Below, piece by piece: positions 1 to 8,766 of a DNA stretch of 27,272 nucleotides. Location of the stretch: positions 1 through 27,272 of the forward strand of contig CAYSAG010000035.1 of the NCBI GenBank assembly GCA_964428935.1. The letters are read 5' to 3'. The stretch is from JAADHY01 sp964428935. Its GTDB lineage: Bacteria; Planctomycetota; Planctomycetia; Planctomycetales; Planctomycetaceae. Positions within the stretch are counted from its first letter, which is position 1. Each line of letters begins with the position of its first letter. Both the position numbers and the translations under genes were made by a program. The notes under the pieces were generated by a model. The model was not told where the DNA came from. It made no database searches and saw only the letters and a program-made list of their open reading frames with translations.

Positions 1-3000
1 TCCGATCTCTGGAACTTCGCGTCGACCAGCGCCAGCGAAACGCGCTGGTACGGGTCGGGCGTGTCCGGTGGCTCGAACGTGTGGCAAGCCAAGCACCCCA
101 GGTTCTCGAACAGGAGCTGGCCTTGTTCGGCCGAGCCGCTCGGCAGGCGGCCCGGACGCTGCGTCGAGCGGCCTTGCGGGCCGGCCTGGCCCGTCAACGT
201 TTGCAAGTAAGCGACCAGGTCCGCGGCGGTTTGAGCGGCGTCGGGCGCGTCGGGGTCGAGCAGGGACGGCATGAGCACCTTGTTGCGGACCGTGTGCGGT
301 TGCAACAGCCAGGCGGCCAGCCAGCGCGGCTGCAGCCGGCTGCCGACGTTGGCCAGTTGCGGCGGCGTCAGCTGTGTCTCGGGCATGGCCAGTTGGTCGG
401 CCGAGACACCGTCTGGCAACGCGTGGCACCGGAAGCACTGGCGACTGGCGAAGAGCAGACGTCCGTGTCGAAGCAGTTCGGCGTGAGTCAGCTCGTCGTT
501 TCGCTTGTCGTGAAACAACGACGTCGGCGGCAGCGGCTCCCACGCAAACGCCTCCGACGCCCAGTACAGCCGGAACACGGCGTCGGCGTCGGACGGGCTG
601 TCGTACTCGACTCGCAACCGGTTCTCGCCCGCCGACAGCTCCACCTCCACCGGCGGCGCGGTCGACAATCGCCCTTGTCCGACCCACACGCGCCGACCGT
701 TCACAAACACCGCGGCTCGCCCGTTTCCTCGAACGTGCAGCCGGTAGCGCCCCGGCAGGTCGACGTGCCAGTAACCGTCCAGCGTCGCGTGGAACGGACC
801 GGGCGGAAGGAAAGGAGTCGGCGACTGACCGCGTGGGACGAACAGCGCCGCCAGACGCGACAGTCGGACGTCTCGGTGCGTCGAGCCGCCGTTGTCCCGC
901 GCGTCCGACGCACCAGAAGCCGCCAGCGGCCCGACCGAAACTCGTTTTCCCACTTGGCGGTTTTGGTCGGTCGGCAACGGTTCGTCTTCCCGCGTTTCAA
1001 ACGTCACGGCCAGTCCCGGACGCAGCGCTTCCTGCGGCGGCGCCGCCAGCGCCCGGCCGCTCGGACGGGAAGCCACCGGAGTTCCTTTCGGCCGGTAGGG
1101 TGGTCCGAGCACGTTGATGGTCGCGTAGACGTCTTGCTGAATGGGTCGGCCGTCGAAGGCCTTCAGCCGGTAACTGATTTGCAACTGCATGACCGGTTGC
1201 AGGTCCGGCACTTCCAGGAAAACCGTGCGGCCGTCCGGTTCGAGCGTGACGGAGCGGACGGTCAGGCGGTCGAAGCCGGTTTGGTTCGGGTCGGAGACTT
1301 TGTAGTGGTCCGAGCCGTACTGGGACCGCCAGCGGTAATTCCACTGCTTCAGGCTGTAGTTGCTTGGGTCTTCGGCCGAGCTTGGGTCGAGCGGCCGGAC
1401 GAAGGTCAGGCGAATGCCGTTCCGAGCCACGTGGTACTGGACGGGCATGTCGACGGGCTTGCCGGTGTAGCGGACGCGGAAGAAGCCGCCCGGCTGCGTC
1501 TTGTCGGAGCTCCAGCCGAACAGCCCGCAAACGTAAAGCTGCCCGTCCAGCGGGTTGAAGCGAGCTCGCATGATTCCGGTCGGAAAGGAGAGGTCGAAAC
1601 GCACAGCCGCTCCCTGCGGCACGCCGTCGACCACCTCGTACGGCACCAGAAAAATTTGTCCGGTTCCGTAGGACGTGTTAATGAGCAGTCCTTTCAACGG
1701 CCCCCAGCGGTCGCTGGTCACCCACAGCGGCTCGGCCGGCGAACGGTCGACGTTCTTGGGCAGCCACACAATGGGCGGGTCGAAACGGTCGTGTTTGCCG
1801 TGGCCTTGGTGGTACGACCAGTTGTAGCCGTAGAAGCCGCCGCGCCGGACCAGGTTGATTCGGTTGGCGGGAGTCCAATGTCCCTCCTGGTCGGTGTTCA
1901 CCCACTCGCCGTTCGGACCAATGCCCAACCCGTTGGCCGCTCGGAAGCCGTGAGCGAGAATTTCCGAGCGGGAACCGTCTTTGGAGACACGAATCAGTGT
2001 TCCGTGCTGCGGCACGACGGCGTCCAGCGCGTGACGTCCGGCCTTGCAGTAGTAGAAATTCCCGGCCGCGTCGGTCTGAAGGTCCATGGCGAACTCGTGG
2101 AAGTGCTCCGTCACCTGGTGGTCGCCGTTGAAGCACTCGTAGTAGTCCACTTCGCCGTCGCCGTTGAGGTCGTGCAACCGGACAATTTGGTCGCGACAGC
2201 AAACGTAGATTTGGTCGTCGACGATTTTCAGTCCGAGCGGTTGGAACAGTCCGGTGGCAATGCGTTGCCAGAGCAGTTTGGACAGTGGGCCACCCAGGCC
2301 GTCGACCAACCACACGTCACCGTTCCACGTGCAAATGGCCGCCCGGCGCGGGTTGGAGGTGAAGAAGTCCAGTCCGCTGAAGCGAAGCCACGAGTGCCAC
2401 GGGTTGTCGTCGGGCCAGGTGAGCGTGTCGACGACGTACGGGCCGTCGCCGCGGCCCAGCCGAGGGACCGTCGTGAGCTTCGGTGTCCAGCGAGCTGGTC
2501 CACCGTGAGTGAACGAGCGCAGGTCGAGCGGTTCGGCCGAGCGTCGGACCAACTCGACGAACTCCCCCAGCCGCTCCGGCAAACCTCGCCAAATCAGCAA
2601 TTTCCAACGGCGAGGGCGTCGCGACGCCGGCAGACGGAGCAAGAGCTGGCGGTCTTCGGTCAGCCGCCAACAGGCCGGTGGGTCCTGCAGGTCGGAGCCG
2701 ACGGCGGCCACGGCGGTGACCGAGCGTTGCCACTGGACCGCCTCGGGACACAGGCCGCGAATCTCGTCGGCCGTCAACACGCGGCGGAAAACCAGAACCT
2801 CGTCCAGCTCACCCGTCAAGCGGTTGCTGCCCAGCTCCGGGAAATTGTTGGACGTAAAGCCCAACCGCAGTCGGCTGCCCTTGGGGTCCGGGGCCGAACG
2901 GAGCCGGCGCGAGCCGTCGGGCTGACCGTCGACGTAGAGCTGAACCCGGCCGTCGCGCGCCCGGTGCGTCACAGCCACGTGGTGCCAGCGTCCGTCGGCC

Positions 3001-4271
3001 ACCAGACGCGACGACTGCACCACGCCAACCCAGCCAATGTCGAACGCCAACCGACCGCCACGAATGAACAACGTCTTCCCGCCCGGCACCCACTTGCCCG
3101 ACCGCGTGAACGAGAGAATGGTTCCGCCACCGGTCGTGCGCACCCAGGCCGCCCACGTGTAGTCGTGGCCTCCGAAACGAAGCGGTTGCTCGGTCTCGAC
3201 CGTTCCGACGGCTTTGCGGTGAGCGAACCGAACCGCCTGACCGTGAATGCCCTCCACCCGCGTCGCCTTCGAAAGGTGCACGACGCAGCGGCCGTCGTGC
3301 GACGGAGCTTGTACGCCCTCGCTCCGGTCAAACGACCAATGAGCCACCAGGCCGTCGGTCGGAATGACCGGCCCGGACGGAGTGTCTTTCGGCTGCTCGC
3401 CCGGTTCCGGCAACCGACCAAAGACGACGATTCGTCCCAAGGCCGGCACGTCCTGCCCGGCCGAAGCGGCTTGGGCTGCAACGCCGCTGCCCGCCAGCGG
3501 CCGCTCGCTGCTCGAGGGCCCCGGACGAGCAACGGACGGCGCGGTCGCCGTCGTTGCCGGCTCGAGCCGAACAAACCAGACCGGGTCCGACTCCCCTTCC
3601 ACGACCCTCAGCCAATGGGGCTCCGAGCATGCTTCGGTTTGAACCGTCCGCGAAAACGCCCAGGTCGAACCGAAGCGTTCCACGGCCGGGCTGTCGAGGA
3701 CGTCGACGGAACCGACCGTGTAGCGCAAGACAACACGCTCGCCGCTGACGTACAAACCGCGGTAGCGAGCCCAGTCCCGCGGCAGCGGACCGTAGGGCGG
3801 GTCTCGCGGGTCGTCCAAGCGGCCGCTTCGGTCCCAGCCGGGAGCGACGCGGTTGCCGAAAAGCTGGACTCCGGCAATCCACGGGTGGTTCCAGTGCGAA
3901 CCGTCGAAAACGACGTTGGTCCAGTTCAAGCGGCCACCCGTCCAGCCGGCCGCGTAACGCAACAGGTCTTCGTCGAAAAGGACGTGCGTGTCCGTCCGGC
4001 GGTCCACGCAAATCAGAATGCCTTTGCACGCGACGTTGTGCTGCGGAAACGGAGCTTCAATGGTCGCCGAAAGAAACGGACCGTAGTCCATGTCAATCCA
4101 CGGCTTGCCGGTGAGTGGACGAGAGGTGGTTGCTGAACGCTGTTGAGGTTGCTCAGCGCGGTCGGCTGGCCAAGCCGGTCGGGCGGCGAGCAGGGAAGCG
4201 AGCGCCGCCAGCCACGCGAACCAGACGCGCCAGCCGGACCACGAACGACGAACGAGCTCTGGCTGTCCCAT
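1..4271 (-). CDS. Giant secreted DUF6797/LamG/beta-propeller/PA14-like protein with c-type haem motifs (C-terminus cut off)
   Basis: The reading frame is open from ATG at 4271 to the left edge, giving 1423 codons without a stop. AGGAG at 4281-4285 lies 9 nt upstream of the start. The N-terminus has a hydrophobic signal-like segment (about residues 13-32), followed by a region resembling DUF6797 (MDYGPFLSATIEA, about residues 59-330). A LamG/concanavalin-like domain follows at about 340-500, then a sorbosone-dehydrogenase-like beta-propeller at about 590-930 with repeated Asn-Gly and Tyr-Gly turns, and a PA14-like segment at about 1120-1240. Two c-haem motifs are seen, CFRCH near residue 1279 and CLACH near residue 1393. 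The protein is probably periplasmic or surface-bound and may bind or oxidise carbohydrate and pass electrons to its own haems; that role is inferred. The frame was checked at five separate places. The C-terminus, and perhaps more domains, lies outside the window. Domain names come from recognition by eye. Confidence 0.88.
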   Translation of the reverse strand, partial: MGQPELVRRSWSGWRVWFAWLAALASLLAARPAWPADRAEQPQQRSATTSRPLTGKPWIDMDYGPFLSATIEAPFPQHNVACKGILICVDRRTDTHVLFDEDLLRYAAGWTGGRLNWTNVVFDGSHWNHPWIAGVQLFGNRVAPGWDRSGRLDDPRDPPYGPLPRDWARYRGLYVSGERVVLRYTVGSVDVLDSPAVERFGSTWAFSRTVQTEACSEPHWLRVVEGESDPVWFVRLEPATTATAPSVARPGPSSSERPLAGSGVAAQAASAGQDVPALGRIVVFGRLPEPGEQPKDTPSGPVIPTDGLVAHWSFDRSEGVQAPSHDGRCVVHLSKATRVEGIHGQAVRFAHRKAVGTVETEQPLRFGGHDYTWAAWVRTTGGGTILSFTRSGKWVPGGKTLFIRGGRLAFDIGWVGVVQSSRLVADGRWHHVAVTHRARDGRVQLYVDGQPDGSRRLRSAPDPKGSRLRLGFTSNNFPELGSNRLTGELDEVLVFRRVLTADEIRGLCPEAVQWQRSVTAVAAVGSDLQDPPACWRLTEDRQLLLRLPASRRPRRWKLLIWRGLPERLGEFVELVRRSAEPLDLRSFTHGGPARWTPKLTTVPRLGRGDGPYVVDTLTWPDDNPWHSWLRFSGLDFFTSNPRRAAICTWNGDVWLVDGLGGPLSKLLWQRIATGLFQPLGLKIVDDQIYVCCRDQIVRLHDLNGDGEVDYYECFNGDHQVTEHFHEFAMDLQTDAAGNFYYCKAGRHALDAVVPQHGTLIRVSKDGSRSEILAHGFRAANGLGIGPNGEWVNTDQEGHWTPANRINLVRRGGFYGYNWSYHQGHGKHDRFDPPIVWLPKNVDRSPAEPLWVTSDRWGPLKGLLINTSYGTGQIFLVPYEVVDGVPQGAAVRFDLSFPTGIMRARFNPLDGQLYVCGLFGWSSDKTQPGGFFRVRYTGKPVDMPVQYHVARNGIRLTFVRPLDPSSAEDPSNYSLKQWNYRWRSQYGSDHYKVSDPNQTGFDRLTVRSVTLEPDGRTVFLEVPDLQPVMQLQISYRLKAFDGRPIQQDVYATINVLGPPYRPKGTPVASRPSGRALAAPPQEALRPGLAVTFETREDEPLPTDQNRQVGKRVSVGPLAASGASDARDNGGSTHRDVRLSRLAALFVPRGQSPTPFLPPGPFHATLDGYWHVDLPGRYRLHVRGNGRAAVFVNGRRVWVGQGRLSTAPPVEVELSAGENRLRVEYDSPSDADAVFRLYWASEAFAWEPLPPTSLFHDKRNDELTHAELLRHGRLLFASRQCFRCHALPDGVSADQLAMPETQLTPPQLANVGSRLQPRWLAAWLLQPHTVRNKVLMPSLLDPDAPDAAQTAADLVAYLQTLTGQAGPQGRSTQRPGRLPSGSAEQGQLLFENLGCLACHTFEPPDTPDPYQRVSLALVDAKFQRS

Positions 4272-4614
4272 GGACGACAACTCCTGTGCGGCGGTCGTTG
4301 CAACCCTTCGAACCACTCCGACGGCCGAGCGACCGACCGGGCGGTCCGCTTGAAAAGCCAGAACACTGGCGGGAAAACGGCAGGTCGGTGGGACGCTGAA
4401 CTCTTTACCTTACCCAAGCCTTTTCCGACTGACCACCGTTCGAAGTCGACCTGGCACGGACAACGAACGACAAATGCACTACAATCGACCCAGAGACACG
4501 GCAGGACGCCCGCCACAAGCAAAGTCAACGGCTGCAGCGCCGGCGTTTTTTCGGCACCGCAGCTGCTCGAACAAGACGTGCCGTTGGTGAGCTAACAGAA
4601 GGGGGAATACGAAA
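4272..4614. other. Divergent intergenic region
   Basis: This 343-base spacer separates the minus-strand giant secreted protein from the plus-strand EF-Tu-like gene, so it should hold promoters for both. It is less GC-rich around 4395-4500 than the flanking genes. One plausible plus-strand promoter is listed separately. I saw no convincing minus-strand promoter, no tRNA-like structure and no further coding frame with a credible start. Confidence 0.6.
4457..4485 (+). promoter_or_regulatory. Candidate sigma-70-type promoter for the EF-Tu-like gene
   Basis: CGGACA at 4457-4462 matches four of six bases of TTGACA. TACAAT at 4480-4485 matches five of six of TATAAT. The spacer is 17 bases. A transcript would start near 4492 and carry a leader of about 120 bases. 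The match is by eye, and planctomycete promoters are not well defined, so this is tentative. Confidence 0.3.
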
Positions 4615-4875
4615 ATGGCCGAACAAGAGGTCGGGCGGGTGGTGCACTACTTTGGCAAGATTGGAGTGGCGGCGGTCGAAATTACTCAAGGAACGCTGTC
4701 CGTCGGCGACACCATTCACGTCAAAGGACACACCAGCGACTTCACTCAAACCGTCGAGTCCATGCAGGTGGACAACGCTCCGGTGCAACAAGCCACGGCC
4801 GGTCAGACCGTGGGAATCAAAGTCGTGGACCACGCTCGCGAACACGACGTGGTTTACAAAGTGACCGCGGACTGA
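4615..4875 (+). CDS. Free-standing EF-Tu domain-2-like protein (86 aa)
   Basis: The product is a complete small protein of 86 residues. A purine-rich ribosome-binding stretch (AGAAGGGGG, 4597-4605) precedes ATG. It resembles the second, beta-barrel domain of translational GTPases: VGxVxHYFGKIGVAAVEI, then TLSVGDTIHVKG, a QTVESMQVDN strand, and AGQTVGIKV. The G domain (GKT and NKxD motifs) is entirely absent, so it cannot act as a GTPase. Database entries for such proteins usually read translation elongation factor-like protein, with no known job. It has no signal peptide and should be cytoplasmic. It stands alone, with a 339-base spacer (reaching the giant gene's start) upstream and 402 bases downstream. 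The family call is fairly firm; function is unknown. Confidence 0.88.
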   Translation: MAEQEVGRVVHYFGKIGVAAVEITQGTLSVGDTIHVKGHTSDFTQTVESMQVDNAPVQQATAGQTVGIKVVDHAREHDVVYKVTAD

Positions 4876-5277
4876 GCTCGCCTCGCCAGCCAGTCCACGG
4901 CGCTGCTGCCTGCGGCGACGAGCTTGCCGTCGGAGCCGACGTCGGCGGCGGTGTCGGGCAAAGTTCAGGCAGAACACGGAGCGCTGCGCCTGGAGTGCGC
5001 AAGGGAACTGCCACGCCGTGGACGGCCTCTCGCGGACGCTCGGGAACAGACGTACTACGAACCGGTTCCGGCTGCGCAGCCCGCGCCCACGAATTCCACC
5101 CACCTTGGCGTTTCCTCGCCCGTTCGTTGTAGAAACCTTGCCTCTGTTTTCGGGTTAGTATTTCTAGGCAGCACGAAACGTCGATTGTCGGTGCGGAAGG
5201 AGCAGTGTCCGACCGGCGGGTGTGCTGCTCGTGTCCCTGGTGAGACCAGAAGTCTTGTTCCGACGAAGGGCAACCTC
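4876..5277. other. Intergenic region, about 400 bases
   Basis: No convincing gene lies here. The DUF1549 frame stays open back to 4924, but that stretch encodes Pro/Arg/Ala-rich sequence before a clear signal-peptide start at 5278, so I treat it as non-coding. A 12-base palindrome GCCGACGTCGGC is at 4935-4946. The last 150 bases are A/T-richer (TTAGTATTTC near 5155-5164) and may hold a promoter, but no acceptable -35 element is spaced correctly. Confidence 0.5.
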
Positions 5278-6867
5278 ATGCACGCTGGCACGCTGTTGTT
5301 GGTAGCCGCTTTGACGGCCGGCCCAGTTGACGGCCGGACGTCTTCCACAAGCGGCCGCACGCTGGTTCCGCCTTACGAGTCCAGCACCGACCTGACGCCG
5401 GCCAGCCACATTGACGAGCTCGTCTTCGCGAAGCTGCGGGAAAAAGGCGTGGAGCCGGCCAATGTCTGCTCTGACGCCGTCTTCTTGCGACGCGTCTACC
5501 TGGACGTCATTGGCACGCTGCCCACGCTGGAAGAAGCGCGAAGGTTCTTGTGGAGCCGCGAGCCGGACAAACGCCAGCAGCTGGTCGAACAGCTGTTGCA
5601 GCGAGAGGAGTTCGCTGACTACTGGGCCATGAAGTGGAGCGACCTGCTGCGGGTCAAGTCCGAGTTTCCCATTAACCTGTGGCCCAATGCCGTCCAGGCC
5701 TACCACCGGTGGATTCGAGACGCCGTTCGGAACAACATGCCGTACGACCGGTTTGTGCGGGAGCTGCTGACGGCCAGCGGCAGCAATTTCCGCAAGCCGC
5801 AGGTGAACTTCTACCGGGCTGTGCAGCGCCGAGACCCGAAGTCATTGGCGAGCGCCGTGGCCCTGACCTTCATGGGCGTTCGGACCGACACGTGGCCCGC
5901 CGAGCGGCTGGACCAAATGGCCGTGTTCTTCTCTCGAGTGTCTTACAAGTCCACCAAAGAGTGGAAGGAAGAAATCGTCTACTTCGACCCGTTCCGACAA
6001 GAAGGACCGTCTGCGCCGAAGACGGCCGTTTTCCCAGACGGCACCCGCGTCCGACTCGCGCCGGACCAAGACCCCCGAGTCGTTTTCGCCGATTGGCTGA
6101 TTCGCCCCGAAAACCCTTGGTTCACCAAGAACATTGTGAACCGCCTGTGGTACTGGCTGTTGGGCCGAGGCGTCATTCACCCGCCGGACGACATTCGGCC
6201 AGACAACCCGCCCAGCAACCCGGAGCTGCTGGAGTACTTGCAGCAGGAGCTGGTGGCCGCCCACTACGACCTGAAGCACCTGTTCCGACTCATTTTGAAT
6301 TCCAAGACCTACCAGCTGTCGTGCATTCCGCGCAGCCACAGCCCGGACGCCGCCAAGTACTTCGCCTACTACCCCCTCAGACGACTGGACGCCGAAGTCT
6401 TAATCGACGCCATTTGCCAGGTCACGGGGACACACGAGGAGTACTCCAGCCGCACGCCCGAACCTTACACGTTCATTCCCGAGAACCAGCGAACAATCGA
6501 GTTGGCCGACGGCAGCATGACCAGTTCGTTCTTGGAACTGTTTGGACGACCGCCTCGCGACACCGGTTTGGAGTCCGAACGGAAAAACCGCGTGACCGCC
6601 GCCCAGCGGCTGCACCTTCTGAACTCCAGCCACATTCAGAAAAAAATCGCCAACAGTCCCAAGTTGCGTCAGTTGGCCCGTCAAGCTCGAAGGCCCGTCG
6701 TCTTGGTCTCTCAGCTTTACCTCACCATTCTTTCTCGCTACCCGACGGCTGAAGAGCTTCAGACGGTGGCCGACTACGCGCGGCGCACTCACACCTACGG
6801 CATGAACCTGGTGACGGACGTCGCGTGGGCTTTGATCAACTCGCCCGAGTTCCTCTACCGGCACTGA
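5278..6867 (+). CDS. Secreted DUF1549/DUF1553 domain protein
   Basis: This 529-residue protein starts at ATG 5278, with GAAGGG 7 nt upstream and a short signal peptide (residues 1 to about 18). Residues about 41-225 form DUF1549, with the typical FLRRVYLDVIGTLPT block, the WAMKWSDLLRV block and RWIRDAVRNNMPYDRFVREL. Residues about 265-525 form DUF1553, with FTKNIVNRLWYWLLGRGV and a C-terminal block ending in NSPEFLYRH. These domains are abundant in Planctomycetota and generally pair with DUF1501 proteins, as here. Many relatives carry an N-terminal c-type cytochrome domain; this one has no CxxCH and is therefore a short form. The biochemical function of the family is not known; a role in extracellular polymer breakdown is often inferred. 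The next gene begins 162 bases downstream on the same strand and may be co-transcribed. Confidence 0.92.
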   Translation: MHAGTLLLVAALTAGPVDGRTSSTSGRTLVPPYESSTDLTPASHIDELVFAKLREKGVEPANVCSDAVFLRRVYLDVIGTLPTLEEARRFLWSREPDKRQQLVEQLLQREEFADYWAMKWSDLLRVKSEFPINLWPNAVQAYHRWIRDAVRNNMPYDRFVRELLTASGSNFRKPQVNFYRAVQRRDPKSLASAVALTFMGVRTDTWPAERLDQMAVFFSRVSYKSTKEWKEEIVYFDPFRQEGPSAPKTAVFPDGTRVRLAPDQDPRVVFADWLIRPENPWFTKNIVNRLWYWLLGRGVIHPPDDIRPDNPPSNPELLEYLQQELVAAHYDLKHLFRLILNSKTYQLSCIPRSHSPDAAKYFAYYPLRRLDAEVLIDAICQVTGTHEEYSSRTPEPYTFIPENQRTIELADGSMTSSFLELFGRPPRDTGLESERKNRVTAAQRLHLLNSSHIQKKIANSPKLRQLARQARRPVVLVSQLYLTILSRYPTAEELQTVADYARRTHTYGMNLVTDVAWALINSPEFLYRH

Positions 6868-6878
6868 CGGCACTGGCA

Positions 6879-6898
6879 CGGACGGCACGAGTCGTCCG
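6879..6898 (+). other. Small GC-rich hairpin after the DUF1549 gene
   Basis: CGGACG (6879-6884) and CGTCCG (6893-6898) form a 6-bp stem with an 8-base loop, 11 bases after the stop codon. No T-run follows, so it is not a classical Rho-independent terminator. It could slow decay or attenuate transcription into the DUF1501 gene, or be chance in GC-rich DNA. Confidence 0.25.
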
Positions 6899-7029
6899 CC
6901 GAATCCGAGCCGGGTGAGAGGGGCGGCCCGCGGCGCAGCTCCGCGCGTCGCCAGCGGCCGTCGCGGACGACGCAGCCCGCCGAACGTCAGCACCAGCGAC
7001 TGGTCGACAGGCAAGACAGGAGACGGGTC

Positions 7030-8466
7030 ATGACCGGAAAGAACAGACTGACGGTGGGTGTTTCGGTTGTGCAGGACGGGGCCCGCAGCGGCTGGCTGTC
7101 TGAGTGGGTTCGACAGGAGCGGTCGGTTTCGGTCGACCGGGCTCCTGAGGGACCTGGGCGGGGCGTGAGCCGCCGCTGGGTGCTCCAGTCCACGCTGGCT
7201 GGGGCTGTCGCCTGGCTGCTGGGACGTCGGACCAGCGAGGCGGCTCCGGCTGGCTCGGCCAAAGCCAAGTCGGTCATTCAGATTTGGCTGTGGGGAGGCC
7301 CGTCGCACTTGGACACGTTCGACCCCAAGCCGACGGCCGGCTACGACTACTGCGGTCCGCTCAACAGGCCCATTTCGACGTCGGTGCCGGGAGTGCAGAT
7401 TGGTCAGTTGCTGCCCGAGCTGGCCAAAATCGCCGACCGTTACGCTCTGATTCGCAGCATGACCCACGGCGTCAACGCGCACGAAACCGCCTCGTACATG
7501 GTTCAGACCGGGCACCAGCCGGGAGGCCGCGACGTCTACCCGTGCGTCGGCGCCGTCGTCTCGTTGTTCAAAGGCTACAAGGCCGGCTACAAGGGGCTCA
7601 TTCCGCCGTACATTGTCTTGACCGAGCCTTTGGGACGCTTTTCCGAAGCCGGCTTCCTGGGAACCTCGTACAAACCGTTTGCGACCGGCGGCGACCCGGC
7701 TCGAACGCCGTTCGTCGTCGAAGGCATTGTCGCTCAAGGCATCAGCGACCAGCGGCAACGGAACCGACGCGAGCTGCTCCGACAACTGGACACGCTCGGA
7801 CACGTCCTGCAAGGACTTCCCGAACTGGAGACACTGGCTCGCTGCGACGAGCAGGCGTACGACATGATTTTGGGCGAAGGACGCAAGGTCTGGGACCTGA
7901 CGCAGGAGAAAGACGAGGTCCGCCAGCGTTACGGCCGCACCACCTTCGGACAATCCTGTCTCATGGCCAGGCGGTTGGTGGAGCGGGGAGTGCCGTACGT
8001 CACCATTAACTACAAGGGCTGGGACACTCACAAGCAGCACTTCCAAATCATGCAGCGGAAGTTGCCCGAGCTGGACCGCGGGCTCAGTGCGCTGCTGACC
8101 GACCTGGCCGACCGCGGCCTGCTCGACACGACGGTCGTTTGGTGTTGCGGCGAGTTTGGTCGGACGCCGAAGGTGCAGTGGAACCCGCCGTGGAACGGAG
8201 GTCGCGGTCACTGGGGCTACGTGTTCTCGGCACTGGTGGCGGGCGGCGGCTTCCGCGGCGGTGCGGTGGTCGGGAAGTCGGACGAGAAGGGAACCGAGGT
8301 CCGCGACCGACCGGTCTACCCAGCGGACCTGATTGGCACCATTTACCAGCTTCTCGGAATCGACCTGCAGGCCCGACTGCCGCACCCACAAGGCAAGGAC
8401 GTCCGCGTCCTGCCGGAAGAAGGTGGACCGGAAAAGCGGGGCGGCCTGCTGACGGAGTTGACGTGA
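7030..8466 (+). CDS. Tat-type secreted DUF1501 family protein
   Basis: The product is 478 residues from ATG 7030, with AGGAG at 7018-7022 spaced 7 nt. A twin-arginine signal (SRRWVLQSTLAGAVAWLLG) begins near residue 47. The n-region is unusually long, so GTG at 7165, just before the RR motif, is a possible alternative start. The mature part shows DUF1501 landmarks: SVIQIWLWGGPSHLDTFDPKP, ALIRSMTHG.N.HE, the GHQPGG block, VTINYKGWDTH, and CCGEFGRTPKVQ followed by GRGHWGYVFSALVAGGGFRGG. DUF1501 belongs to the alkaline phosphatase/sulfatase-like fold group; the Asp and His residues in these blocks are likely metal ligands, but the substrate is unknown. It sits between a DUF1549/DUF1553 gene and a PPC-domain gene, a combination common in planctomycetes that suggests a shared periplasmic task. 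All Asp codons are GAC. Confidence 0.92.
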   Translation: MTGKNRLTVGVSVVQDGARSGWLSEWVRQERSVSVDRAPEGPGRGVSRRWVLQSTLAGAVAWLLGRRTSEAAPAGSAKAKSVIQIWLWGGPSHLDTFDPKPTAGYDYCGPLNRPISTSVPGVQIGQLLPELAKIADRYALIRSMTHGVNAHETASYMVQTGHQPGGRDVYPCVGAVVSLFKGYKAGYKGLIPPYIVLTEPLGRFSEAGFLGTSYKPFATGGDPARTPFVVEGIVAQGISDQRQRNRRELLRQLDTLGHVLQGLPELETLARCDEQAYDMILGEGRKVWDLTQEKDEVRQRYGRTTFGQSCLMARRLVERGVPYVTINYKGWDTHKQHFQIMQRKLPELDRGLSALLTDLADRGLLDTTVVWCCGEFGRTPKVQWNPPWNGGRGHWGYVFSALVAGGGFRGGAVVGKSDEKGTEVRDRPVYPADLIGTIYQLLGIDLQARLPHPQGKDVRVLPEEGGPEKRGGLLTELT

Positions 8467-8485
8467 GAGCACGGCGGAGGCTCTC
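8465..8485 (+). other. Hairpin overlapping the DUF1501 stop codon
   Basis: GAGAGC (8465-8470) pairs with GCTCTC (8480-8485) around a 9-base loop and overlaps the TGA stop at 8464-8466. No T-run follows. It may be a weak terminator or a 3'-end stabiliser. Confidence 0.25.
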
Positions 8486-8766
8486 CGGAAGTCACACGGC
8501 GGCCGGCGGTTTCGGGAGTTGTGGGCCGAAGCAGCGCGGGTCGTCGCGGCTGCCTTCGGCGTCCACGCCGAGCGACCGCGACAGCGCGTGGCCCGTCCGT
8601 GCCCGGACAACCTTCGCCGGCCGGAAAGGTGGCTGCCCCAAAGAGCGCGGTCGGGCGGGCCGGTTGGCACGCCGAGCCGGCCGGGCGTCGAACGGCCGTC
8701 GAGCCGTCAGACTGCAAACCGACCGCGCGACAGTCGTACCGCAAAGAAAAACAGGAGCCGGTGACA
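8467..8766. other. Intergenic region, 300 bases
   Basis: Apart from the hairpin at its left end and the AGGAG ribosome-binding site at 8753-8757, nothing is recognised. The frame of the downstream gene is open back to 8521, but that part encodes Arg/Ala/Gly-rich sequence with no relation to the family, and the signal peptide begins at 8767. The composition is as GC-rich as the genes. Confidence 0.5.

Noticed and set aside
81..4136. A 1351-residue open frame on the plus strand
   Set aside because: It is the antisense shadow of the giant secreted protein. Its product is Arg/Val/Gln-rich with no domain, while the opposite frame shows a signal, LamG, propeller and haem motifs.
4430..4455. CCGTTCGAAGTCG resembling a tRNA T-arm
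   Set aside because: No matching acceptor, D or anticodon stems can be drawn around it.
4924..5277. N-terminal extension of the DUF1549 protein
   Set aside because: The frame is open upstream, but the extension is low-complexity and would bury the signal peptide; GAAGGG precedes ATG 5278 at the right distance.
6400..8670. A 756-residue open frame on the minus strand
   Set aside because: It overlaps the DUF1549 and DUF1501 genes antisense and has no recognisable domain; it arises from high GC with C-ending codons.
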